Shown: positions 25,732 to 33,053 of the stretch, in pieces
Position numbering within the stretch: position 1 is the stretch's first letter
Layout of the letters: every line of letters begins with the position of its first letter
Source of the DNA: CAXXOK01 sp035353615
GTDB taxonomy: Bacteria; Bacillota; Clostridia; Christensenellales; Aristaeellaceae
Assembly (NCBI GenBank): GCA_035353615.1
Contig: DAOPZY010000003.1
Span: 1 to 64,000 of the forward strand
DNA length: 64,000 nucleotides
Direction of reading: 5' to 3'
Program-made: the position numbers and the translations under genes
Notes under the pieces: generated by a model
Databases searched by the model: none
Told to the model about the DNA's origin: nothing
Seen by the model: only the letters and a program-made list of their open reading frames with translations

Positions 25732-27756
25732 TTATTCCTGATCCTTGGAGGCTTCGTCCTCCAGCTGTTTGCCAACGGCGTCGATATCCACGGGCACCGC
25801 GTCCTCATCGGCGCCGGTTTCAGCGGGCGCTTCCTCGGCGGCATCCTTGTGCTCCGGCTCCAGCAGGGCGCGGATGCTCAGGCTGATGCGCTTGGCTTCC
25901 GGGTCCACGCTGAGCACCTTTACGTTGACGATATCGCCAACATTCACGGCGTCCTCCACCTTGTTGATGCGGGTAGCGGCGCACTGGCTGATGTGCACAA
26001 GGCCGTCAATGCCTGGCTCCAGCTCCACAAACGCGCCAAACGTGGTAATGCGCACCACTTTGCCGGTAACAACCGCGCCTTCGGGATACTTTTCAGGCGC
26101 CAAATCCCACGGCTTGGGCTGCATTTGCTTGAGGCCAAGCTGAATGCGCTCGCGCTCCGGATCAAGGCTGAGGATTTTGACTTCCACTTCCTGATCGGGC
26201 TTGACAATCTCCGAAGGATGCTTCACATGCGCCCAGCTCAGGTCCGTCACATGGATCAGGCCATCCACGCCGCCGATATCGACAAACGCGCCAAAATCGG
26301 TCAGGCGGCGGACAACGCCCTTAATCACGTCGCCCTCATGGAGGTTTTCCCAAATTTTTGTCTTGCGGCTGGTGGCTTCTTCCTTGATAACCGCTTTACG
26401 GCTGGCGACAATGCGTTTCTTTTGCTCGTCCACTTCAATGATCTTGAGTTTCATGGGCTGGCCCACAAACTCGCCGATTTTTTCCACATAGCGGTTGGAG
26501 AGCTGCGACGCAGGCACGAACGCGCGAATGCCGTCCACGTTGCAAATCAGGCCGCCTTTGACGACCTCTTTGCCCACGCCGTCAACATACTCGCCTTTTT
26601 CGAACTTCTCGACAAGCGCCACGAAAGCCTTGCGGTTGAGGATGTTGCGTTGGGACAGCAGAACATTCCCCTCGCCGTCGTTTACCTTGACGACTTCGAC
26701 CTCGATTTCATCGCCCAGCTTAACATCCGTCGTGATCAGGTCTTCGCGCTTAATCAGGCCATCGGATTTGAAACCGATATTGACGCAAACCTCGTCATCC
26801 GTAATCTGGACGACCGTCCCGGTAACCGACTGTCCCGGCCTGATCTTGACCAGAGTGGCTTCCACGTCAGCCATAAAGCTGCTCTTGTCCGCCTCCTCCA
26901 CGGAAACCCGCTGATCCATCTGTTCCTTGTCAGTCATGCGTGTGACAACCTCCTTAAGTGACCAATCCGGCGTGCTCGCGCCGGCGGTGATTCCGATTGA
27001 TTCCGAATGGATATCTGCAAAGCCCGGCGGAATATCTGCCGCGCGCTCTACCAAAAGGGTGCGGTCGCAAATGCTCTTGCAGGTTTCATAGAGCTTGCGC
27101 GTATTGGAGCTGCCCAGCCCCCCGACTACCAGCATCGCGTCCACCCGGGAGGCAAGCTGCTTGGCTTCGTTTTGCCTCAGCACCGTCGCGGTGCAAATGG
27201 TGTCTTCCACCGTCAGGTGGGCGACCTTGCGCCGGAGCACCGGCAAAATGGCCTCCCAACCCTCGTGGGGAAACGTCGTCTGCGACACTGCCAGCGCCTC
27301 GTCCATCTCCGGAAGGGTTTCGGCCTGCGCCAGGTCGTGCACCGTATACACGTTGCCCCGGCACCAGCCGATTGTGCCCACCACCTCAGGATGGTCCGCG
27401 CGCCCGATCAGGATCACCGTTTTGCCGGTTTCGCTGTACCGGGCCACGATGCTGTGCAGCTTTTGCACAAAGGGGCACGTGAGGTCGATGGTTCTCAAGC
27501 CACGCGCGTCCAGCTCCCGGTAAACCGCCGGGGCTACGCCGTGGCTGCGGATGATTGCGGTGCGCCCGGTCGCCGCGGCGGGCGAATCAACGGCCCGAAC
27601 GCCGATGTCTTCCAACTGCCGGATGACCTCCGGGTTATGAACCAGTTCGCCGATTGTCACAATCCCCTGTTCCGTCTCGGCGGCCTTCATCGCTTCGATT
27701 ACCGCTCGGCGAACACCCATACAGAAACCTGCGTGTTTCGCCACTAGAATCGGCAT
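25732..27756 (-). CDS. ispH: IspH (HMB-PP reductase) fused to ribosomal protein S1-like domains
   Basis: 674 residues. The N-terminal 285 are IspH, the last MEP-pathway enzyme giving IPP and DMAPP, with all three 4Fe-4S cysteines (Cys12, Cys94, Cys188) plus LVHN, RSHG, DHPEV and SQTT motifs. From about 300 follow four S1 domains (for example GLIHVTDLSWAHVKHPSEIV) and an acidic tail. This fusion is known in Clostridia. The S1 part may help ribosomes bind mRNA; why it is tied to an isoprenoid enzyme is unclear. ATG 27756 has GGAGG seven bases upstream. Confidence 0.96.
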   Translation of the reverse strand: MPILVAKHAGFCMGVRRAVIEAMKAAETEQGIVTIGELVHNPEVIRQLEDIGVRAVDSPAAATGRTAIIRSHGVAPAVYRELDARGLRTIDLTCPFVQKLHSIVARYSETGKTVILIGRADHPEVVGTIGWCRGNVYTVHDLAQAETLPEMDEALAVSQTTFPHEGWEAILPVLRRKVAHLTVEDTICTATVLRQNEAKQLASRVDAMLVVGGLGSSNTRKLYETCKSICDRTLLVERAADIPPGFADIHSESIGITAGASTPDWSLKEVVTRMTDKEQMDQRVSVEEADKSSFMADVEATLVKIRPGQSVTGTVVQITDDEVCVNIGFKSDGLIKREDLITTDVKLGDEIEVEVVKVNDGEGNVLLSQRNILNRKAFVALVEKFEKGEYVDGVGKEVVKGGLICNVDGIRAFVPASQLSNRYVEKIGEFVGQPMKLKIIEVDEQKKRIVASRKAVIKEEATSRKTKIWENLHEGDVIKGVVRRLTDFGAFVDIGGVDGLIHVTDLSWAHVKHPSEIVKPDQEVEVKILSLDPERERIQLGLKQMQPKPWDLAPEKYPEGAVVTGKVVRITTFGAFVELEPGIDGLVHISQCAATRINKVEDAVNVGDIVNVKVLSVDPEAKRISLSIRALLEPEHKDAAEEAPAETGADEDAVPVDIDAVGKQLEDEASKDQE

Positions 27757-27960
27757 GCGGGAACCTCCAAAGCAATATCTTTGTTGCTATTCGCCGTGGG
27801 TTACGCGATTCCTTCTTTTTAATTGCCAAAACCGCAAAAATTCGATTTTCGTACGGTTCGCGCCCCGCAGGCCCCCGAGGTCGACGCGCCGGGCCTTAGG
27901 GGGGAAAACGGCGGCGCGGGCCGTTTGCGCGGGCCGCAGGGGCGGATAGCGGCGAGCCTT

Positions 27961-29280
27961 TTACCGTTTGGCTTCCAGATGCGCCTGCGCCATATCGTGG
28001 TACAGCGATGCGATGTAGCGCAGCACTTCGTCGCAGGTTTCGCGGTTAATACCCGCCTCGGCAAACTTCGTCACTGAGAACGGTTCGCCGTAGTAGCAGT
28101 CAATCGGCCGGAAAAGCTTGGGCTTCCCGGTAATGTAGGCGGGCAGGATGGGCACGTTGCCGCGCAGGGCGATCATCGCCACGCCGCTTTCCATTTCCCC
28201 CATCAGCGTTTTTTTGTAGCGCGTGCCCTCGGGGAAGATGCCCAGCACATGGTTTTCCCGAAGCGTTTTCAGGCAGGCGCGCACGGCCTGCATGTCCATG
28301 TTGTGCCGGTCTACGGAGATCATGGTCATATTTTTGAAGATGCTTTTCATCAGCGGGTGTTTGGTCAGCTCTTTTTTACCCAGATAGCGGATCTGATACC
28401 GGCGGATGCGCCAGCCGATCAGCAGCGGGTCCACCGTGCTGTTATGGTTGCCGATCAGGATAAAGGGCGCGTCCATGTCCGCCCGTTCCGCGTTGTGGTA
28501 ACGCACGGGAAACAGCGTGTTGAACAGAAAAATGGAAATCCACATGGCCATCCGGTAAAAAAAGGTGTAGGATTCCCGCACGCGGCCATCGGCCGCCGAC
28601 TTGCCCCGCTTCTTCATTTTTTCCTCCAGCAAGTTCAGCACCGCCTGTTCCGCCTGCGCCTGGGTCATGTCGCTGGTATCCAGCGTTACCGCGTCCGGCG
28701 CTACGCTCAGGGGGTCAATTTTTCGGGTGGAATCCTGCGCGTCGCGCGCCTGCACGTCCGCCAGCACGGTCGCAAAGTCGCAGGCCACGCCCCGGGCGGT
28801 CAGCTCGTCGCAGCGGCGTTTGGCGCGCACCTCGCCGGAGGCAGTCATGTAAATTTTGAGCGTTGCGTTTGGCAGCACCCGGGTGCCGATGTCGCGCCCG
28901 TCCAAAATCATGGATTGGCGGGCCGCCAGCTGTTGCTGCATGCGCACCATCAGGCTGCGCACCGCGCCTTGCGTGGCGCAATCCGACGTTGCCATGCTGA
29001 TTTCCGGCGTGCGGATCAGCGCGGTCACGTCCTGACCGTTCACAAAGGTATGCTGCGCCCCCGCCTGAAAGGTTACGCCAATTTTGATGCGGCGCGCCAG
29101 ATCGGCCAAGCCCTCCGCATCCTTTGTGTTCAGGCCCTCGCGGAGCGCCTGCCAGGCAAAGGCGCGGTACATCGCCCCCGTGTCCAGATGCAGCACGCCC
29201 AGTTTAGCGGCCACATTGGCAGCCACCGAGCTTTTTCCCGCACCGCCGGGGCCGTCAATCGCAATGGTAAAATGCTTCAA
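27961..29280 (-). CDS. cmk: Cytidylate kinase fused to PlsC-type acyltransferase
   Basis: 439 residues from TTG 29280 with AAAGGA upstream. Residues 1-225 are CMP kinase: P-loop GPGGAGKSS (10-18), LDTGAMYRA, DGRDIGT. Residues about 235-439 are a 1-acyl-glycerol-3-phosphate acyltransferase: NHNSTVD (the NHx4D motif), FPEGTR and ILPAYITG. It links CTP supply to phosphatidic acid synthesis, both inputs of CDP-diacylglycerol. In many Clostridia the two are separate neighbours beside ispH-rpsA. The 204-bp gap after it shows no gene. Confidence 0.95.
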   Translation of the reverse strand: MKHFTIAIDGPGGAGKSSVAANVAAKLGVLHLDTGAMYRAFAWQALREGLNTKDAEGLADLARRIKIGVTFQAGAQHTFVNGQDVTALIRTPEISMATSDCATQGAVRSLMVRMQQQLAARQSMILDGRDIGTRVLPNATLKIYMTASGEVRAKRRCDELTARGVACDFATVLADVQARDAQDSTRKIDPLSVAPDAVTLDTSDMTQAQAEQAVLNLLEEKMKKRGKSAADGRVRESYTFFYRMAMWISIFLFNTLFPVRYHNAERADMDAPFILIGNHNSTVDPLLIGWRIRRYQIRYLGKKELTKHPLMKSIFKNMTMISVDRHNMDMQAVRACLKTLRENHVLGIFPEGTRYKKTLMGEMESGVAMIALRGNVPILPAYITGKPKLFRPIDCYYGEPFSVTKFAEAGINRETCDEVLRYIASLYHDMAQAHLEAKR

Positions 29281-29346
29281 GCCGTTTCATCCTTTCCTGC
29301 CCGCGCAGGCGCTGCGCCGCGTCGGGGTCGCGTAGCCGAGCCGGCC

Positions 29347-29769
29347 TTAAATAGCGCGGTGCCCCAGCCCCACGCAGATTTCATCCAAATGCCCAAGGCC
29401 CACGCCAAAAAAAACAGCCACCGCCACATGATCGTGATAGCGCGCCACGCCAATTTTCCCGCCTACGTTCATCCCAAGCGCCTTGGGGGTCACCTGATTG
29501 AGCGCCTCGCGCGCCGCGCCCGCGACCCCGCCTTCTTCCAAATGGCTTTCGCCAATCAGGCCTTCCCTGCGCGCGGCAATCACCGCGCGCTCGACAATTT
29601 TGATAATCGACGGCACAAACTCGCCGCCAAAATCGGTCGCGGCGGTCTGGATTCCCTCCGCGGCCAATGATTTTTTCAACAGCTCCTCCTCGTCGCGCGA
29701 GCGGGACATGCTGATTTCGATGGCCGCGCGGGCCACGTCACGGCTGCCGGGTAAAACCTGTTTTTGCAT
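29347..29769 (-). CDS. HutP-family protein
   Basis: 140 residues from ATG 29769 (AAGGAGG six bases upstream). The pattern DVARAAIEISMSRSRDEEELLKKSL, IQTAATDFGGE and a glycine-rich end matches the HutP family. B. subtilis HutP is a histidine-dependent RNA-binding antiterminator; no hut genes are seen here, so a different RNA target is likely. It has its own promoter and precedes cmk-plsC by 66 bp. The gene upstream is a free-standing ncRNA candidate. Confidence 0.75.
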   Translation of the reverse strand: MQKQVLPGSRDVARAAIEISMSRSRDEEELLKKSLAAEGIQTAATDFGGEFVPSIIKIVERAVIAARREGLIGESHLEEGGVAGAAREALNQVTPKALGMNVGGKIGVARYHDHVAVAVFFGVGLGHLDEICVGLGHRAI

Positions 29770-29821
29770 CCGCATCCTCCTTCCGCCCGCCTTTCGGCGC
29801 GGGGGGTCTGCTTTCCCGACC

Positions 29822-29849
29822 ATTATAGCATGCTTTTGCCGTATGGCAA
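29822..29849 (-). promoter_or_regulatory. Promoter of the hutP-like/cmk/ispH unit
   Basis: Minus-strand TTGCCA (29844-29849), 16-bp spacer, TATAAT (29822-29827). Because it lies after the ncRNA terminator, the ncRNA and hutP-like gene are separate units. Confidence 0.75.
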
Positions 29850-29909
29850 CCGTTTTTAGGCGCTCGCGGCTGCCCGGGAACCGGCCCCGGCGGGCCTACC
29901 GCCGGCAAT

Positions 29910-29940
29910 AAAAAACTCCTCCGGTTCAAAACGGAAGAGT
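29910..29940 (-). terminator. Terminator of the ncRNA candidate
   Basis: On the minus strand ACTCTTCCG pairs with CGGAGGAGT (9 bp, one G-U, 8-base loop), followed by six T. Confidence 0.85.
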
Positions 29941-30130
29941 GATGCGTTCCCAAAGTGCCGCTGCACCCGATTTTTCACCCGCTATGTATAGCAGGCTGGT
30001 ACTCTACTGCCGGGTTTTGCCTTCCCCTGACGTCTTTCGACGGGGGCCTGACATCTGCCGACAAACGCGAGTCCCATTTCAGAAGTGTGGGTAAAAACAG
30101 GATGCTGGCGCACACTTCAGGAAGTTCTCT
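29910..30130 (-). ncRNA. Candidate free-standing structured RNA, about 220 nt
   Basis: The 686-bp gap between rfbB and the hutP-like gene contains a complete minus-strand unit without an open frame: a consensus promoter, a stretch that folds well, and a terminator. Visible hairpins are GAAGTGTG...CACACTTC (30082-30118), a GAAA-tetraloop stem of CCCC/GTC pairs (30024-30046) and a CCTGCTA...TAGCGGG stem (29978-29995). I compared it by eye with 6S, SRP, tmRNA, RNase P, T-box, FMN, cobalamin, TPP, SAM and lysine RNAs and found no convincing match. An unrecognised member of a known class, such as raiA RNA, remains possible. Confidence 0.6.
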
Positions 30131-30136
30131 GGCATT

Positions 30137-30165
30137 ATTATATGCTTGGCCATTGGGGATGTCAA
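30137..30165 (-). promoter_or_regulatory. Consensus promoter of the ncRNA candidate
   Basis: Minus-strand TTGACA (30160-30165), exactly 17 bp, TATAAT (30137-30142): a perfect sigma-A promoter, the strongest in the window. Upstream, 30166-30455 holds no gene, only a small stem GCTTGG-TTG-CCAAGC at 30270. Confidence 0.88.
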
Positions 30166-30455
30166 GCGGGCGGGGCTATCAAAATGCTGGTAAAATGAGG
30201 CAGCAAAACGGTTGCGCACGCTTGCCCAGCGCAACCCGCAACAGCCGAAGCTCGTCCGTGCCGTCAGGCTTGGTTGCCAAGCCCCGCGCAGCCTGTGGGC
30301 AGCGCTAAAAAGGCGTACCGCGCAGCCGTTCCTCGGCGATACGCGCAATCGGACTTGCACCCGCCGCGCGTGAGCCAAGCTGCTCCTCACGCCGGGGCAG
30401 GCGCACGAGCGCGCCGTTCCTTCCATTTGACCGTTTGGCTCACGCCCAACGGGTT

Positions 30456-31475
30456 TTACCTATTCCCATACATCTTCTGGTAATACTTTGCATAATCGCC
30501 GGCGAGAATTTCCTCCCACCACTGGCGGTGCTCCACATACCACTTGACCGTGCTGCGAATGCCGTCCTCAAACGCGGTGGTGGGCAGCCAGCCCAGCTCC
30601 GCGTGGATTTTCGCCGGGTCGATGGCGTAGCGGCGATCATGGCCGGGCCGGTCGGTCACAAAGCCGATCAGCGTTTCCGGCTTGCCCAGTTCGTTCAGGA
30701 TGGTCTTGACCACGTCGATATTGCGGCGCTCGTTATGCCCGCCAACGTTATAAACCTCGCCCTCGCGACCCTTGCGCATCACCAGATCAATGGCGGCGCA
30801 ATGATCTTTCACATACAGCCAGTCGCGCACGTTTTCGCCTTTTCCATATACCGGCAGGCTCTGATCTGCCAGCGCCCGGCTGATCATCAGCGGTATCAGC
30901 TTTTCCGGGAACTGGTAAGGGCCGTAGTTGTTGCTGCAACGCGTCAATGTTACCGGAAGCTTGAAGGTGCGGGCATACGCCAGCGCCAGCAGGTCGGCGC
31001 TCGCCTTGCTCGCGCTGTACGGGGAGGACGCGTGCAGCGGCGTTTCCTCCGTGAAAAACAGGTCGGGCCGGTCCAGCGGCAGATCGCCGTACACCTCGTC
31101 GGTGCCAACCTGATGAAAACGCCCCACGCCATATTTCCGGCATGCGTCCATCAGCGCCTGCGTGCCCATGATGTTGGTGCGCAGAAAAATCTCCGGATCG
31201 GTCACGGAGCGGTCCACATGCGTTTCCGCGGCAAAATTGACCACAATATCGGGTTTTTCGCGCTCAAACAGCTCGTTTACACATGCCCGGTCGGCTATAT
31301 CGCCCTTGACAAACGCAAAGTTTGGCGCGGCCAGCACCCCCGTCAGCGAGGCAAGGTTGCCCGCGTAGGTCAGCGCGTCCAGGCAGATGAATTGATCCTG
31401 CGGGTGATTTTCAAGCTCGTACTCGCAAAAGTTGGCTCCGATGAAGCCGGCGCCTCCGGTAATCAGTATTTTCAC
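30456..31475 (-). CDS. rfbB: dTDP-glucose 4,6-dehydratase
   Basis: 339 residues from GTG 31475, nine bases after AGGAGG; ATG 31484 abuts that site. Rossmann GGAGFIGANF, catalytic TDE in GTDEVYGDL, YSASKASADLL (YxxxK) and RCSNNYGPYQFPEKLIPL. Makes dTDP-4-keto-6-deoxyglucose for rhamnose or related sugars. rfbA lies just upstream; no rfbC or rfbD is in the window. Confidence 0.96.
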   Translation of the reverse strand: MKILITGGAGFIGANFCEYELENHPQDQFICLDALTYAGNLASLTGVLAAPNFAFVKGDIADRACVNELFEREKPDIVVNFAAETHVDRSVTDPEIFLRTNIMGTQALMDACRKYGVGRFHQVGTDEVYGDLPLDRPDLFFTEETPLHASSPYSASKASADLLALAYARTFKLPVTLTRCSNNYGPYQFPEKLIPLMISRALADQSLPVYGKGENVRDWLYVKDHCAAIDLVMRKGREGEVYNVGGHNERRNIDVVKTILNELGKPETLIGFVTDRPGHDRRYAIDPAKIHAELGWLPTTAFEDGIRSTVKWYVEHRQWWEEILAGDYAKYYQKMYGNR

Positions 31476-31634
31476 TGGTAGCATCCTCCTAGCTGTGATA
31501 AGCATCCCCCGCCCTGCGGCGGTCGTTCCAGTCGCCGCGCCTCACGGCTGCCGGGCCGGAACGCAAAACCTGACGGCTTGGGCGCGGATTGCGCCGTTGC
31601 GCATCGCGGGTGCGCCAGCCGCGCGTCAGGCGCG

Positions 31635-32543
31635 TCAGTCCGCGTTTTCGCGGTTGCGGTCGTATTGGATTCGCCCTTCCGCCACACGCTTCAGGTGTTC
31701 GCCATAGGGCGATTTGCCGTAACGTTCAGCCGCGAACAGCAGGGTGGGCCTGTCGATCCAGCCCTGATTATAGGCGATTTCCTCCAGCGCGGCGATCTTG
31801 ATGCTCTGGCGTTTTTCCACAATCTGCACGAAATTGGTGGCCTCGGCAAGGCTGTCCATGGTGCCGGTATCCAGCCACGCGAAGCCGCGCCCCATCACCT
31901 TGGCTACCAGCGAGCCGTCCTTCAGGTACAGGTCGTTCAGCGAGGTAATTTCCAGCTCGCCCCGCTGGCTGGGTTTGACCTGTTTGGCCAGCTCGCACAC
32001 GCGTTTATCATAAAAATACAGTCCGGTAATGCAATAATTGCTTTTGGGCTGCTGGGGTTTTTCTTCAACGGACAGCACGCGGCCGTTTTCATCAAACTCC
32101 ACAATGCCAAACCGTTCCGGATCGTTCACAAAATAACCGAAAATGGTCGCCTTGCCGCGCTGGGCGTTCTCCACCGCCTCATGCAGCATGCGCGAAAAGC
32201 CGTTGCCGTAAAAAATGTTGTCGCCCAGCACCATGGCGCAGGCCTCGCCCGCGATGAACGGTTCCCCGATCAAAAATGCCTGCGCAAGGCCGTCCGGCGA
32301 AGGCTGTACGGCGTAGGAGAGCGAAAGCCCGTACTGCTTGCCGTCTCCCAGCAGATCCTGAAAGCGCGGCGTATCCGTCGGCGTTGAAATAATCAGGATA
32401 TCCCGGATGCCCGCCAGCATCAGCGTTGAAAGCGGGTAGTAGATCATCGGTTTATCATAGACGGGCAAAAGCTGCTTGCTGGTGACCATCGTCAGGGGGT
32501 ACAGCCTCGTACCCGCGCCTCCCGCGAGGATGATTCCTTTCAT
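31635..32543 (-). CDS. rfbA: Glucose-1-phosphate thymidylyltransferase
   Basis: 302 residues. Nucleotidyltransferase signature LAGGAGTRLYPLT, then KQLLPVYDKPMIYYPLSTLMLAGI and VLGDNIFYG. Forms dTDP-glucose from Glc-1-P and dTTP, feeding the dehydratase encoded 159 bp downstream. ATG 32543 with GGAGG upstream. Confidence 0.97.
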   Translation of the reverse strand: MKGIILAGGAGTRLYPLTMVTSKQLLPVYDKPMIYYPLSTLMLAGIRDILIISTPTDTPRFQDLLGDGKQYGLSLSYAVQPSPDGLAQAFLIGEPFIAGEACAMVLGDNIFYGNGFSRMLHEAVENAQRGKATIFGYFVNDPERFGIVEFDENGRVLSVEEKPQQPKSNYCITGLYFYDKRVCELAKQVKPSQRGELEITSLNDLYLKDGSLVAKVMGRGFAWLDTGTMDSLAEATNFVQIVEKRQSIKIAALEEIAYNQGWIDRPTLLFAAERYGKSPYGEHLKRVAEGRIQYDRNRENAD

Positions 32544-32688
32544 GGAAACGCCTCCTTACTGTATTGGGGGCGACGTCGCAAAGGCATTGCGGCGTCCGCG
32601 CCCGCGCGAGCCGGCCGCCCCTCCCGCGCAGGGCGGGGTCGGGGGAAATGTGCGCCTTATCAAACGGTTCCGGTTGGCTTTCCACAGC

Positions 32689-32717
32689 ATTATACAGGAT
32701 TTCAGCCCGTTGCGCAA
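32689..32717 (-). promoter_or_regulatory. rfbAB promoter
   Basis: Minus-strand TTGCGC (32712-32717), 17-bp spacer, TATAAT (32689-32694), with a leader of about 140 nt before rfbA. Confidence 0.7.
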
Positions 32718-32843
32718 CCGGGGCGACGGGCGTTGCCCTTGCCGGGCGCGTCAGGCTTCTGCGACGGGCGTGTCAGGCCCTTACGCTGCTGCCGCCCGTT
32801 TTTTCAGGGGCTCAAAAGCCCCGGAGCGCGGCACGCTCCCCCC

Positions 32844-32941
32844 TCATACCTGGCCCGCGTCCCCCGTGTGGGTTCTTGTACCCAGCGTGATCGGGAACGG
32901 CGGCCTGTCTCATACCTGGCCCGCGTCCCCCGTGTGGGTTC
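32844..32941. repeat. 32-bp direct repeat pair
   Basis: Identical 32-bp copies at 32844-32875 and 32910-32941 (core CATACCTGGCCCGCGTCCCC) are 66 bp apart, in the 510-bp gap between rfbA and ppk1, directly before the ppk1 promoter. Apart from the two promoters and this repeat I see nothing else in the gap. Confidence 0.8.
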
Positions 32942-32945
32942 GCCC

Positions 32946-32975
32946 TTGAAAGGGGCGCGCACTCTATGCTATAAT
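32946..32975 (+). promoter_or_regulatory. ppk1 operon promoter
   Basis: TTGAAA (32946-32951), 18-bp spacer, TATAAT (32970-32975), about 75 bp before ppk1. Confidence 0.7.
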
Positions 32976-33053
32976 AAGATTTACCTATGGGCACGGCAAT
33001 AACGGCCGAACCATACGGCATGAAGCAAGTACGAACGGGGGCGCAAACCGCGC

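Noticed and set aside
29910..30130. T-box, FMN or cobalamin riboswitch
   Set aside because: The T-box AGGGTGGNACCGCG, the FMN GGGGCAGGGT start and the cobalamin GCCACTG-type boxes are missing; the following gene also has a separate promoter.
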